Shown here piece by piece: positions 41,138 through 50,024 of a stretch of 64,000 bases of DNA. Within the stretch, counting starts at the first letter, position 1. Each line of letters begins with the position of its first letter. The translations under genes were made by a program, and so were the position numbers. Below the pieces are notes generated by a model. It was not told the origin of the DNA, made no database searches, and saw only the letters and a program-made list of their open reading frames with translations. The DNA is from Streptosporangium brasiliense (lineage in GTDB: Bacteria; Actinomycetota; Actinomycetes; Streptosporangiales; Streptosporangiaceae). Location: the NCBI RefSeq assembly GCF_030811595.1, contig NZ_JAUSRB010000002.1, positions 6,634,001 to 6,698,000 on the forward strand. Reading direction: 5' to 3'.

Positions 41138-42507
41138 CAGCTGCCCCTCACCGAAGTAGGCCCGTCTGATCCGGCCGGGTATTCGACAAGCGGCACCAGG
41201 TCCCTGGACCAGGCCGACATGACCGGTGTGAGGACCCGCCAGGCTTCTTCGGCCTCGTCGCCGCGGATGGACAGGGCGGCGTTCCCGCGCAGCACGTCCA
41301 GCAGCAGCTGGCCGTAGGCAGGCAGCTCGGGGGGCGCCGGCTGCGCGGCGAGGGTGAGCGGGGCGAGGTTGTGGGCACCGGTGCCGATGCCGGTCAGCGC
41401 CAGGGTCATGCTCTCCGGCTCCAGCCCGAAGCGCAGCACGTTGGGCGCGGCTTCCTCGTTGAAGCCGAAGGGCAGGTGCGGTACGGGCCGGAAGCGTACT
41501 GCGACCTCTTTGCGGTCATGGCCGAGCGCCTTGCCGGTGCGGAGCCGGAAGGTCGTGCCGGACCAGCGCCAGCTTTCGAGTTCCAGCTCCACCTCGGCGA
41601 AGGTCTCGGTACGGCGCCGCGGGTCCACGCCCTCCTCCTCGGCGTAGGCGGGGACGTCACGATCTCCGATGCGGCCGGCCAGATAGCGGGCACGGCGGGT
41701 GCGGCGTACGACGTCGTCGTCGGTGAGCGGGCGTACCGAGCGCAGCACGTCGATCTTCCGGTCACGCAGGTCGCGCTCGCCGAGGCTGAGCGGTGGCTCC
41801 ATGGCCACCAGGCACAGCACCTGGAGCAGGTGGTTCTGCACCATGTCCTTGAGCGCCCCGACGCCGTCGTAGTAGCCGGCCCTGCCCTCCAGGGCAAGGG
41901 TCTCGTTCCAGACGATCTCCACCTCGGCGATGTGCGCGCTGTTCCAGATGGGCTCCAGGACCCGGTTGGCCAGCCGGCTGCCGAGCACGTTCTGAACGGT
42001 CGTCATGGCCAGGAAGTGGTCGACGCGGAACACCGCCTGCTCGGGCACGACCCCCGTCAGCAGCCGGTTCAGCTCCACCGCGCTGTCGAGGTCTTCGCCG
42101 AACGGCTTCTCCAGCACGATCCGGCTGCCCGGCGGCAGGTCCGCGGCGCCGAGGGCGGCGACCGTGCCGGGGAAGATCCCCGGCGGGAGGGCGAGGTAGA
42201 CGGCGACGGGCCCGTCACCGGCGACGAGCGAGGCGATGTCAGCGGCGTCGGTGGCGTCCGCCTGCCGGTACCGGGCGGAGTCGGCGATCGCCTTCCTGAC
42301 CTCGCCGGGCTCCGTCGCGGCGTGCCGGTCGAGCTGGGCGGACGCCCAGCGGCGGAACTCCTCGACGGCCCAGTTCTGCCGGTCGGCACACGTCAGCTCG
42401 AACCGGTCGGCGAGGTCTCCGGCCGCGCGCAGGGCGGCCAGGGCCGGCAGCAGATAGCGGGCGTTGAGGTCGCCGGTGGCACCGAGGATGATGAGCCGGT
42501 TGATCAT
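41137..42507 (-). CDS. zwf: glucose-6-phosphate dehydrogenase
   Basis: 456 residues. NADP-binding GATGDLNARYLLPAL near the N-terminus, LEKPFG, and the substrate/catalytic motif RVDHFLAM (RIDHYLGK in most enzymes), followed by LEPIWNSAHIAEVEIVWNE and YYDGVGALKDMVQNHLLQVL. Oxidises glucose 6-phosphate to 6-phosphogluconolactone. The ATG overlaps the stop of the GH15 gene (ATGA), and its stop overlaps the next start. The RVDHFLAM variation marks a divergent actinomycete zwf paralog, so side substrates are possible. Confidence 0.93.
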   Translation of the reverse strand: MINRLIILGATGDLNARYLLPALAALRAAGDLADRFELTCADRQNWAVEEFRRWASAQLDRHAATEPGEVRKAIADSARYRQADATDAADIASLVAGDGPVAVYLALPPGIFPGTVAALGAADLPPGSRIVLEKPFGEDLDSAVELNRLLTGVVPEQAVFRVDHFLAMTTVQNVLGSRLANRVLEPIWNSAHIAEVEIVWNETLALEGRAGYYDGVGALKDMVQNHLLQVLCLVAMEPPLSLGERDLRDRKIDVLRSVRPLTDDDVVRRTRRARYLAGRIGDRDVPAYAEEEGVDPRRRTETFAEVELELESWRWSGTTFRLRTGKALGHDRKEVAVRFRPVPHLPFGFNEEAAPNVLRFGLEPESMTLALTGIGTGAHNLAPLTLAAQPAPPELPAYGQLLLDVLRGNAALSIRGDEAEEAWRVLTPVMSAWSRDLVPLVEYPAGSDGPTSVRGS

Positions 42508-44333
42508 GCCGTGGTACCTGCTTTCGCTCGCGCGAGGTTGACGCCGCTGGCGATGATCCCGATGTGGCTGAACGCCTGCGGGAAGTTGCCCATGAACGCC
42601 CCCGTGGACGGGTCGATCTGCTCGGGCATCAGCCCGACCGGGTTGGCGCGGGCGCACAGCGAGGTGTACAGATCCTCGGCCCGGTCCTGGTGGCCCTGCA
42701 GGATCAGGTTGTCGACCAGCCAGAAGCTGCACAGCACGAAGGCGCCCTCGTCGCCGGGCAGGCCGTCGGGCGAGTGCTCGTGCAGGTAGCGGTAGAGCAG
42801 GCCGTCACCGGCCGACAGGCGTCCGGCGATGGCCGCGGTGGTGGCGGCCATGCGCGGATGGTCGGCCGGTACGACCTTGCGCAGCGGCAGTGCGAGCAGG
42901 CTGGCGTCCAGGCCGCCGCCGCCGTCGAGGTGTTCGCTCAGGCACTGCTCGTCCTCGTTCCAGGCCTGGTCCAGGATGAGCCGGCGGAGCTTATCGGCGG
43001 TGGCGCGCCAGGTGGCGATCGGCCCGGACAGGCCGAGCCGCTCGCCGATGGCCGCGGCCCGGTCCAGGGCCACCTGGCACATCCCGGTCGAGTAGGTGAA
43101 GACGCGGCCTTCGCTGCGTACCTCCCAGATGCCCTGATCCGGCTGCCGCCACGTGTGCGCGGCGGCCTCGGCCAGCTCCGCCAGACCGGACCACAGCGCG
43201 GGCTGGGGATCGCGGCCGGGGAGCAGCCACTGGTCGGCGCAGTCCAGCACCTCGCCGTAGACGTCGTGCTGGCGCTGGTCGGCGGCGCCGTTGCCCCATC
43301 GCACCGGCGCCGAACGCCGGTAGCCCTCCAGGTCGGCGTCGTGGACCTCTTCCGGTACGGGGCGGCCGTCAAGGGTGTACATGATGCGTGGATGGCGGCT
43401 CTGCTCGAAGGCGTCGAGGACCCAGCCGAGGAAGGCGTCGGCCTCCTCCTCGAAGCCGACGCGGCGCAGCGCGAACACGGCGTAGGCGGCGTCGCGGATC
43501 CAGGTGTAGCGGTAGTCCCAGTTGCGTACCCCGCCGATCGGTGCGGGCAAGGAGGACGTGGGCGCCGCGACCAGTGAGCCGTTTCCCCAGTCGTCGCACA
43601 GCTTCAGCGTGATCACCGAGCGTCGGACCAGCGCTTCCTGCGGGCCGCGGTAGCTGCACTTGCGCATCCAGTGCCGCCAGGCCTCGGCGGTCTGCCGCAG
43701 CATCGCCTCGGGGTCGAACCGGTGATGGCGGTGGACGCGGCCCCAGGACAGCACCAGATCGAGGCGGTCGCCCTCCTGAAGGTCGTGCACGGTGCGCAGG
43801 CCGGTCAACGGACGGTTGGAACGCAGATGCAGCCGCAGATCGGGCCGCCGAGAGACGCGCACCTCCAGACCGTCGTACAGGGTCCGCGCCTGCCCGCCAC
43901 CACGCGGCTCCAGCTCCGCCCGCAGCCGCACGGTCCCGGCCCGCACGACCGCCGACCGGACCAGCTCGCCCCGGCCGCCGCCCGCGTCGTCGCTGAGGTC
44001 GGCGCCCGCACGCAGGGCCAGCGCGTCGGTGATCCGGACCAGGCCGGTCGGGCCGCGCAACTCGGTCACCAGCACCGCGGTGTCCGGCTCGTAGAACTGC
44101 CGGGCCTCGCGCAGGTCGTCCACGGTCAACGTGAAGTGGCCGCCGCGCTCATGGTCCAGCAGGCCGCACAGCAGCGGGTCGCTGTCGAAGCGGGGCAGGC
44201 ACAGCCACGGGATCGAACCGTCGACGCCGACCAGCGCCGCCGTCGTGCCGTCGCCGATGAGGCCCAGGTCCTCCAGCGCCAGATAGCCCTCCTGGCGGCG
44301 CACCGGGCGGAAGGGTGGATCGAGATCGAGCAT
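42504..44333 (-). CDS. glycoside hydrolase family 15 protein (glucoamylase/trehalase-like)
   Basis: 609 residues. N-terminal beta domain of the trehalase-like type (YLALEDLGLIGDGTTAALVGVDGSIPWLCLPRFDSDPLLCGLLD), then the GH15 (alpha/alpha)6 barrel: GGVRNWDYRYTWIRDAAYAVFALRRVGF with the general-acid region, and DEGAFVLCSFWLVDNLILQG near the end. No signal peptide, so it acts inside on trehalose or maltodextrins, releasing glucose. AGGAGATGG precedes the ATG. First gene of the coupled operon with zwf and the dehydratase. A GH15 gene next to zwf is a recurrent actinomycete arrangement. Confidence 0.92.
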   Translation of the reverse strand: MLDLDPPFRPVRRQEGYLALEDLGLIGDGTTAALVGVDGSIPWLCLPRFDSDPLLCGLLDHERGGHFTLTVDDLREARQFYEPDTAVLVTELRGPTGLVRITDALALRAGADLSDDAGGGRGELVRSAVVRAGTVRLRAELEPRGGGQARTLYDGLEVRVSRRPDLRLHLRSNRPLTGLRTVHDLQEGDRLDLVLSWGRVHRHHRFDPEAMLRQTAEAWRHWMRKCSYRGPQEALVRRSVITLKLCDDWGNGSLVAAPTSSLPAPIGGVRNWDYRYTWIRDAAYAVFALRRVGFEEEADAFLGWVLDAFEQSRHPRIMYTLDGRPVPEEVHDADLEGYRRSAPVRWGNGAADQRQHDVYGEVLDCADQWLLPGRDPQPALWSGLAELAEAAAHTWRQPDQGIWEVRSEGRVFTYSTGMCQVALDRAAAIGERLGLSGPIATWRATADKLRRLILDQAWNEDEQCLSEHLDGGGGLDASLLALPLRKVVPADHPRMAATTAAIAGRLSAGDGLLYRYLHEHSPDGLPGDEGAFVLCSFWLVDNLILQGHQDRAEDLYTSLCARANPVGLMPEQIDPSTGAFMGNFPQAFSHIGIIASGVNLARAKAGTTA

Positions 44334-44435
44334 GCCTGGCCATCTCCTCCGTGCCGACGCGCACCGTCGGAGAGGGGGGCGCTCCTGTCAGGCGGACGTC
44401 GCCGCTGTCCGTTACCGAACGATGATCAGCTTCCG

Positions 44436-45488
44436 TCACGAGAAGGTGATCAGCACTTTCACCATGTCGTCGAGCTTCTTGTCCGAGACCTCGAAGGCCC
44501 GCTCCATCTCGTCAAAGCGGAACGTGTGGGTGGTCATGTGCGTGGGATCGAGCCGCTTGCTCTCCAGGACGCGCAACAGCCGTTCCATGCGCAGCCTGCC
44601 GCCCGGGCACAGGCCGGTCGTGATCGTCTTGTCGGCCATCCCGACGCCCCACTCGATACGGGGAATGCGCACGAACTCGCCTTCTCCGTAATAACCGGTG
44701 TTGGACACCGTCCCGCCCGGTTTAGTGATCTTTATAGCGGTCTGGAAGGTGAGGTCCGCGCCGAGGGCTTCGATGGCGGTGTCCACGCCCTGTCCCTGGG
44801 TCAGGTCGAGGATGCGCTCGACGACGTCCTCGGTGGTGAAGTCGACGATCTCGTCGGCGCCGTAGTCGCGAGCGAGCTTCTGCCGGCTGGGCACCGATTC
44901 GACCCCGATGACCAGGCCGGCGCCGCGCAGCTTGGCGCCCGCGGTGGCCATGAGGCCCACCGGGCCCTGGGCGAGCACGGCGACCGTCCCGCCGATGGGG
45001 ATGTTGCCGTTCTCCGCGCCCATGAACCCGGTCGAGAGCATGTCGGCGCAGTAGACCGCCATCTCGTCGGGGACGCCGTCGGGGATCTTCGCCAGGTTGG
45101 CGTCGGCCTCGTTCACGTGGAAATACTCGGCAAAGACCCCATCCTTGGAATTGGCGAACTTGAACCCTCCGAGCGGTCCGCCGGACTGTGACGGATGGCC
45201 GTTCTGGGAGGCGAGATCGCCCCAGTCGGGGGTGATGGCGCCCACCAGGACCCGGTCGCCCGGCCGGAAGGCCGTCACCTCGCCGCCCACCTCGTGCACC
45301 ACGCCGACGCCCTCATGGCCGAGTGTCAAGTTCTCCCGCGGCCCGATGCCGCCATTGACGGTGTGGGAGTCCGACGTGCAGATCAGGGCGGTGGTCGTCC
45401 GTACGACGGCATCCAGCGGACCTGGCCGCGGGACGGGTTTGTCCATCAAGCCGACCTGCCCGATCTCCTTCATCACGAACGCTCGCAT
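44436..45488 (-). CDS. NAD(P)-dependent zinc alcohol dehydrogenase (TbADH-like)
   Basis: 350 residues. Begins MRAFVMKEIGQVGLMDKPVPRPGPLDAVV; catalytic zinc ligands in ICTSDSH (Cys) and GHEGVGVVHEVG (His/Glu). The structural-zinc cysteines are absent, as in Thermoanaerobacter-type secondary alcohol dehydrogenases. Rossmann GPVGLMATAGAKLRGAG. The ATG is chosen as the usual family start, with a frame open upstream to 45539. The gene lies 102 bases upstream of the GH15 operon on the same strand, perhaps in one longer transcript. Confidence 0.9.
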   Translation of the reverse strand: MRAFVMKEIGQVGLMDKPVPRPGPLDAVVRTTTALICTSDSHTVNGGIGPRENLTLGHEGVGVVHEVGGEVTAFRPGDRVLVGAITPDWGDLASQNGHPSQSGGPLGGFKFANSKDGVFAEYFHVNEADANLAKIPDGVPDEMAVYCADMLSTGFMGAENGNIPIGGTVAVLAQGPVGLMATAGAKLRGAGLVIGVESVPSRQKLARDYGADEIVDFTTEDVVERILDLTQGQGVDTAIEALGADLTFQTAIKITKPGGTVSNTGYYGEGEFVRIPRIEWGVGMADKTITTGLCPGGRLRMERLLRVLESKRLDPTHMTTHTFRFDEMERAFEVSDKKLDDMVKVLITFS

Positions 45489-45654
45489 CGTGCCCCCCGA
45501 ATGGTCCCCCGTGTCCGGCATCGCCGGGAACACCCCCAAATATGCCCAGGTCTACCCTGTCGATCTCGGCGTTTAACCTGGGCCTTTTCCCTGTGGACTG
45601 TCGCGGATCGGGCCCGCAGCCGGGTCCGCGGCGGTCCCGCGGTGGCGACTTGAC

Positions 45655-45698
45655 ACGTAGTAGCGGCCTTCAAGCGCACCTGAAGGCCGCTACTACGT
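45655..45698. terminator. large perfect hairpin in a 456-base gap
   Basis: 18-bp perfect arms ACGTAGTAGCGGCCTTCA (45655-45672) and complement (45681-45698), 8-base loop. The 45489-45944 gap holds no supported gene. The hairpin is 250 bases downstream of the coiled-coil gene on the minus strand and could end its transcript, or be a recombination or replication element of the decayed Tn3 unit. Confidence 0.6.
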
Positions 45699-45944
45699 CC
45701 GTGACGCCCAAGCCGCCCGACTCGCGCTGCCCGGTCACCTCGGACGTCCCCGGCAGCACCCTCGGTGGGCTGAGGCAGCGCCACGGAGGTGGCCCGTCCC
45801 AAGGACGCCTCCCAGGGAAGCGACTAACTTGGGCAAATAGCGCTTTTTCTCCTTATGTGCCATGCCGCCTGGATCGAGAGATCGTCATATGGCGCGTTCC
45901 CGCACAGCCGCAGCGTTGCGGACGAGGACGTGTCCCCCGAGAGG

Positions 45945-47123
45945 TCAGCCGCCCGGACCAGCCGGGCTCGGAGCCCGGCTGGACCCGGCGGCGCGCAGTT
46001 CCGCCGCCACCGCCCGCTCCCGCAGCTGGGCGGCCTCGGCGCGCAGCGTCTCCAGCTGCTCACGCAGGTCGGAGAGTCTCATCTGCTCCATGGCCAGCTG
46101 CATCCGCGCCTCGTCCCGCTCGGCCTGCGCCTCGCTCGCCTTCGCCGCGGCGAGATCTTGCGCTTCGGAGATCTTCCTGGCCGTGCGCCTGTCCGCCTCG
46201 GCCAGCCGCCGCGCCGTACGCCTGTCGGCTTCGGCGGTCTGTTTCTCCGCCCGGACCGCCTGGGCCCGGGCCTCGGCCGCCTCGGCCACCGCCTCACCGC
46301 GCGCCCGAGTCTCGGCGTCGGCCCGAGCCATCGCCCGGTCCCGTTCGGCCTCGGCCGCCTGGGCCCGGGCGGCCGAGGCCGCGGCGGCCCGTTCGGCCTC
46401 GGCCCGCGCCTCCTCGGCGGCGCCGGCCGCCCTCTGGGCCTGGTCCCGCTCCGCGCGTGCCTGCTCGGCCTGCCGCCTCTCCCCCGCGGCCTGCGCCCGG
46501 GCCTGCTCCGCTCCGGCCTCGGCCGCCTCCACCCGCTCGGCCATCTCCCGCACCGCCGCGTCCCTGGCCATCTCGGCCCGCTCGGCCCTCCGCCTGGCCT
46601 CATGCTCGGCGTTCCTGGCCAGGCGCTCCGTGGCGGCCGCTTCGTGCAAGGCGGCCAGCGCCTGTTCCCTGGCGGTCTCGGCGTCGGCCAGCGCGGTGTC
46701 CCGTTCGGCGTTGGCCTCCTCCACCTGCCGTGCCATCGCGTCACGCTCCCGGCGCGCGTGTCCGGTGGCCTCGCGTGCCAGCCGTACCTGCTCGAACGCC
46801 TGCTCCCGCTCGGTGCGGGCGATGGCGATGCGGGTGTGGGCCTCGGCCTGCACGGCGCTCACCTTCGCCTCGACCCCGGCAGGGCTCAGCTCCTCGGCCA
46901 GCACCTGCGCCAGCGGCGCGATCGCCGCCGCCATCCCTCGCTCCATGCGCTCGTAGAACTCCTCGGCCCGGGCCAGCGCCCCCTCCAGCCCCGGCGTCGC
47001 GCGCTTGATCTCCCGCTCCCGCTTGGCCGCCGCCTGGCAGTTCCCCTGCGGGCAGTACGCCCGCGGGCGCCCCCGCCCCGGACGCTGCTCGATCGGCGCC
47101 CCACAGTGCTTACACGGCGTCAC
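45945..47123 (-). CDS. long coiled-coil protein with N-terminal zinc ribbon (KfrA-like)
   Basis: 392 residues. The N-terminus carries a zinc-ribbon-like set: Cys-x2-Cys in TPCKHCGAP, then GRGRPRAYCPQGNCQ. From about residue 40 to the end it is an almost unbroken Ala/Glu/Arg coiled coil (ERAEMARDAAVREMAERVEAAEAGAEQ and so on). Such proteins occur beside Tn3-type transposases and on actinomycete plasmids, with KfrA- or TnpT-like roles in DNA binding or cointegrate handling; function here is inferred. The GTG giving MTPCKHCGAP is chosen; an ATG 36 bases upstream is also open. It is divergent from the degenerate transposase, with an AT-rich stretch (47160-47210) between. Confidence 0.65.
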   Translation of the reverse strand: MTPCKHCGAPIEQRPGRGRPRAYCPQGNCQAAAKREREIKRATPGLEGALARAEEFYERMERGMAAAIAPLAQVLAEELSPAGVEAKVSAVQAEAHTRIAIARTEREQAFEQVRLAREATGHARRERDAMARQVEEANAERDTALADAETAREQALAALHEAAATERLARNAEHEARRRAERAEMARDAAVREMAERVEAAEAGAEQARAQAAGERRQAEQARAERDQAQRAAGAAEEARAEAERAAAASAARAQAAEAERDRAMARADAETRARGEAVAEAAEARAQAVRAEKQTAEADRRTARRLAEADRRTARKISEAQDLAAAKASEAQAERDEARMQLAMEQMRLSDLREQLETLRAEAAQLRERAVAAELRAAGSSRAPSPAGPGG

Positions 47124-47319
47124 CGCGCCCCGCTCTTCCACACCCCGCCAGGGTAGCATTTCCGATTTTCCAGAAATTTAAATTCAATAATTGAGATCCG
47201 TTGTGTCGAGACTGTTTGCACGGACTTCCCTGGACTGACGTTCCCACAGTTCACGGCTTTGAGCGGAGCGCTGCGGCCGTCGGTGCGCCGCCGAGGGGGC
47301 ACCGCGGGCGCCTGCGGGT

Positions 47320-48650
47320 CACGCCGGGCCGGTTCGAGTGGATCGTGCGTTCGTGCCGGGCCCGGTTCGAGCGGTCGTTCAGTGAGCAGGTGACGGCCCG
47401 GTTGCCGGCCGAGTCCACCGCGGCGTTGCTGGAGTTGGCCAAGGGCGCGGACGGGTTCTTGGCGGAGCTGAAGTCCGATCCGGGGCGGCTGGGGCTGGAT
47501 ACGCTGCTGGAGGAGATCATCAAGCTGCGGCGGGCCAAGGTGATCGGGCTGCCGGCGGATCTGTTCGGCGTTCGCCGAGGCCAAGGAGGGGCACGGCAAG
47601 ACCGCCAAGCTGTACTCGATCGCCGAGGCGGTGCTGCAGCGCCCCGATGACAGCGTGCGCACGGTGGTGTTCCCCACGGTCGGCGAGGGCACGCTGCGTG
47701 CCCTCGCCGAGGCCAAGGCCGACGGCATGACCTACCGGGCGCGGGTGCGCACGGTGCTGACCAGCTCCTACTCCTCCTATTACCGGCGGATGCCGCCCAA
47801 GCTGCTGGCGTCGATTGAGTTCAAGTGCAACAACACCGCCTACCGGCCGGTGATGGACGCGCTGGACCTGCTGGCCCGCTACGCCGACGTGCCGAACAAG
47901 GTCCGCCACTTCGACGGCACCGACAAGGTCCTGGTCAAGGGTGTGGTCCCGGACGCTTGGCTGGAGGCGGTCGTCAACGGCGATGGGGTGATCGAGCGGG
48001 TCTCCTATGAGTTGTGCGTGCTGGTGGCGTTGAAGAACGCGCTGCGCCGCCGGGAGAATCACGTGCACGGCGCGACCCGCTGGCGCAACCCGGAGGAGGA
48101 CCTGCCGGCCGGCTTCGAGGACAACCGCGACGTGCACTACGAAGACCTGCGCCAGCCGCTGGACCCGTCCGAGTCCATGGCCACGTTGCAGGAGGCGATG
48201 CGCGTCTCGATGGCCGACTGCGCCACCGCGATCGGCCGCAAGCGCTCAGGCGGAACGAAGGCGAAGACTCACCGGGCGAGCCCCGGTGGCATGTTCCCGA
48301 CCTGGGCAAACTGGCCACCCCCGACAACCTCGAGGCGCTGTACGCCGAGGTGCAGGCACAGTGGGGCGTGATCGATCTGCTGGACTTTCTCAAGGAGTCC
48401 GACTTCGTCACCGGATTCACCGACGCCTTCTCCAGCGTCGCCACCCGCGAGAACACTCGGCGCGAGGTGATCCGCAAGCAGCTGCTGCTGGTGCTTTACG
48501 CGCTGGGTACCAACATCGGAATCAAGCGCGTCGCCGACGGGGCAAGCACGGCGAGAGCGGGGCCGCGCTACGTGCCACCCACTACCTGTTCGTCAACCGC
48601 GACAACCTGCGCAATGCGATCGCCATGCTCGTCAATGGATCCGAGCCTCT
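47320..48650 (+). pseudogene. tnpA: degenerate Tn3-family transposase
   Basis: Pieces of a second, different Tn3 transposase in changing frames: TPGRFEWIVRSCRARFERSF ... KVIGLPADLF (to ~47570), an apparent deletion, then KTAKLYSIAEAVLQRPDD ... FKCNNTAYRPVMDALDLLARYADV (to ~48290), then KLATPDNLEALYAEVQAQWG ... LLLVLYALGTNIGIKRVA (to ~48540), then ESGAALRATHYLFVNRDNLRNAIAMLVN. It stops where the catalytic DDE domain should begin. At least three frameshifts, an internal deletion and loss of both ends make it inactive. It shares the region with the divergent coiled-coil gene, probably one former element. Confidence 0.9.
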
Positions 48651-49521
48651 AACACTGCACGGTGAGCCGGACCTGGTCAAAGCGGTGGGTGGCGAGGTGT
48701 TCAGGGCGGATCAGCCAGTAGAGGGCGCCGGTGTCACCCCACATCATCTTCGCGTCGCTGTCACTGTCGAACTGGGCAAGCAGGACCCAGCGTTCGGCTT
48801 CCCGGTCCAAGACGGGGGTGCCCCAAGAGTGAACGCTGCCGAGCGCCGCGTTCGCGATCTCGTACTCCACCGGGCCCTGCACCGGTACGGCGTGGCCACC
48901 GATCTGGTGGTCGATGCGGGTGCGTAGCCGCCGGAAGGCCCGGAGGAACGGCCGGAGCCGGGCGGGGGTTTCACGAAGGTCGGGCCAGTGCCTGCCGTCG
49001 CCGAGCAGGGCTTCCCGGACCTGGGGCAGCCCCAGGTCCGGGGCGCTCTCCTCTACGCCTGCGGCCAGTTCCACGTGTGGGTACGGTTCCAGCTCCGGGG
49101 GTGTTTCTGCCCGGAAAACCGGCGTGTCTCCCGGGACGTACAGCACCTGGGCCCCGGCCCACGTCTCGGGGTCATAGGGGGAGACGAACGAGCCGTCATC
49201 GGCATTGTCGTCCTGGCCGTCGAAGTAGAAGAACAGCAGGGTCCCGTCTTGCGGGAAGGCCGTGGTCAGCCCAGCGCGAGGGAGCACCGCGCACCGCACC
49301 GATGCGATGAAGGACAGCAGACCGTGCCCCGGCCACTCGGGCCAGACGGCCCCGGCCGGTAGTTCCGGCTCCCCGCCGAGGGTGGCGACGGCCTGCTCGC
49401 CGTCCGCAACCCGGCGCAGACGTATGCAAGGACGCAGCAGTGCGGTCCACCGCTCAGCGAGATCGGTGGGCAGGTGCTCGGCAGCGAGCCGGGAGTATCG
49501 CTCATCAGTCATGAGAGCCAT
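48649..49521 (-). CDS. DUF1963 (YwqG-like) protein
   Basis: 290 residues. The YwqG pattern is visible: LGGEPELPAGAVWPEWPGHGLLSFIASVRC, FFYFDGQDD, AQVLYVPGDTPVFRA, IGGHAVPVQGPVEYEI and DSDSDAKMMWGDTGALYWLIRPEHLATHRFDQVRLTVQC. Function of the family is unknown; it often sits in toxin-immunity or contact-system neighbourhoods. The 3' end abuts the end of the degenerate transposase. Start uncertain among three near codons (49542, 49521, 49512), none with a strong ribosome site. Confidence 0.85.
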   Translation of the reverse strand: MALMTDERYSRLAAEHLPTDLAERWTALLRPCIRLRRVADGEQAVATLGGEPELPAGAVWPEWPGHGLLSFIASVRCAVLPRAGLTTAFPQDGTLLFFYFDGQDDNADDGSFVSPYDPETWAGAQVLYVPGDTPVFRAETPPELEPYPHVELAAGVEESAPDLGLPQVREALLGDGRHWPDLRETPARLRPFLRAFRRLRTRIDHQIGGHAVPVQGPVEYEIANAALGSVHSWGTPVLDREAERWVLLAQFDSDSDAKMMWGDTGALYWLIRPEHLATHRFDQVRLTVQC

Positions 49522-49617
49522 GATGGAGCGTGTCACTGACACCCGTGCCGTCTACCGGGCCAACCATTCGAGTCGTGCCGTCTAGGTGTATTGACCTGAG
49601 AGGTTAGGAACGCGGCT

Positions 49618-49760
49618 GGCTGGTGGGTGGCCGCCGACAAGGCGTACTCCTCCTGCGGCAACCGCATCTACCTGCGCCGACGCCGGATCAAAGCGGTCGT
49701 CCCCGAGAGGGCCGATCAGGTGGCCAACCGCAAGAAGCGCGGCTCCCGCGGCGGCCGGCC
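49618..49760 (+). pseudogene. IS5-family transposase fragment
   Basis: About 47 codons reading VAADKAYSSCGNRIYLRRRR then IKAVVPERADQVANRKKRGS and RGGRP, matching the segment of IS5-group transposases that carries a catalytic Asp (DKAYSS). Nothing of the rest remains. At about 49760 it joins the truncated aldo/keto reductase on the opposite strand, so insertion and then deletion are likely. Confidence 0.8.
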
Positions 49761-50024
49761 GCTCTCCACCTCGTCGAGGATGACCCGGCCCACCTTGGCC
49801 GACAAGACGTGGGAATCACGGGGCTTGGTGGACAGCAGGGTGCCGAGCCGGGCTTCGGCCAGACCGGCCCCGTAGAAGGGAGCGGTGTCGTAGAAGCGGA
49901 TGCCCTGCTCCCAGGCGGCCTCCAAGGTGGCGTGGACCTCCTCCTCGGGGATCGCGCGGAACATGTTGCCCAGAGGAGCCGTGCCGAACCCGAGTCGGCC
50001 GGGAAGGATGGCAGTGAGCGACAT
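49760..50024 (-). pseudogene. aldo/keto reductase, truncated after ~88 residues
   Basis: Starts with an intact ATG and GAGGAA upstream: MSLTAILPGRLGFGTAPLGN, then ATLEAAWEQGIRFYDTAPFYG (the catalytic Asp and Tyr region), then SAKVGRVILDEVE. After that the frame reads backwards through the IS5 fragment. The remaining two thirds of the barrel are missing. Closest in pattern to D-threo-aldose 1-dehydrogenase-like members. Confidence 0.85.

Noticed and set aside
45855-47156. Plus-strand frames opposite the coiled-coil gene
   Set aside because: They are mirrors of its Ala/Arg codons. The minus strand has a zinc ribbon and regular heptads.
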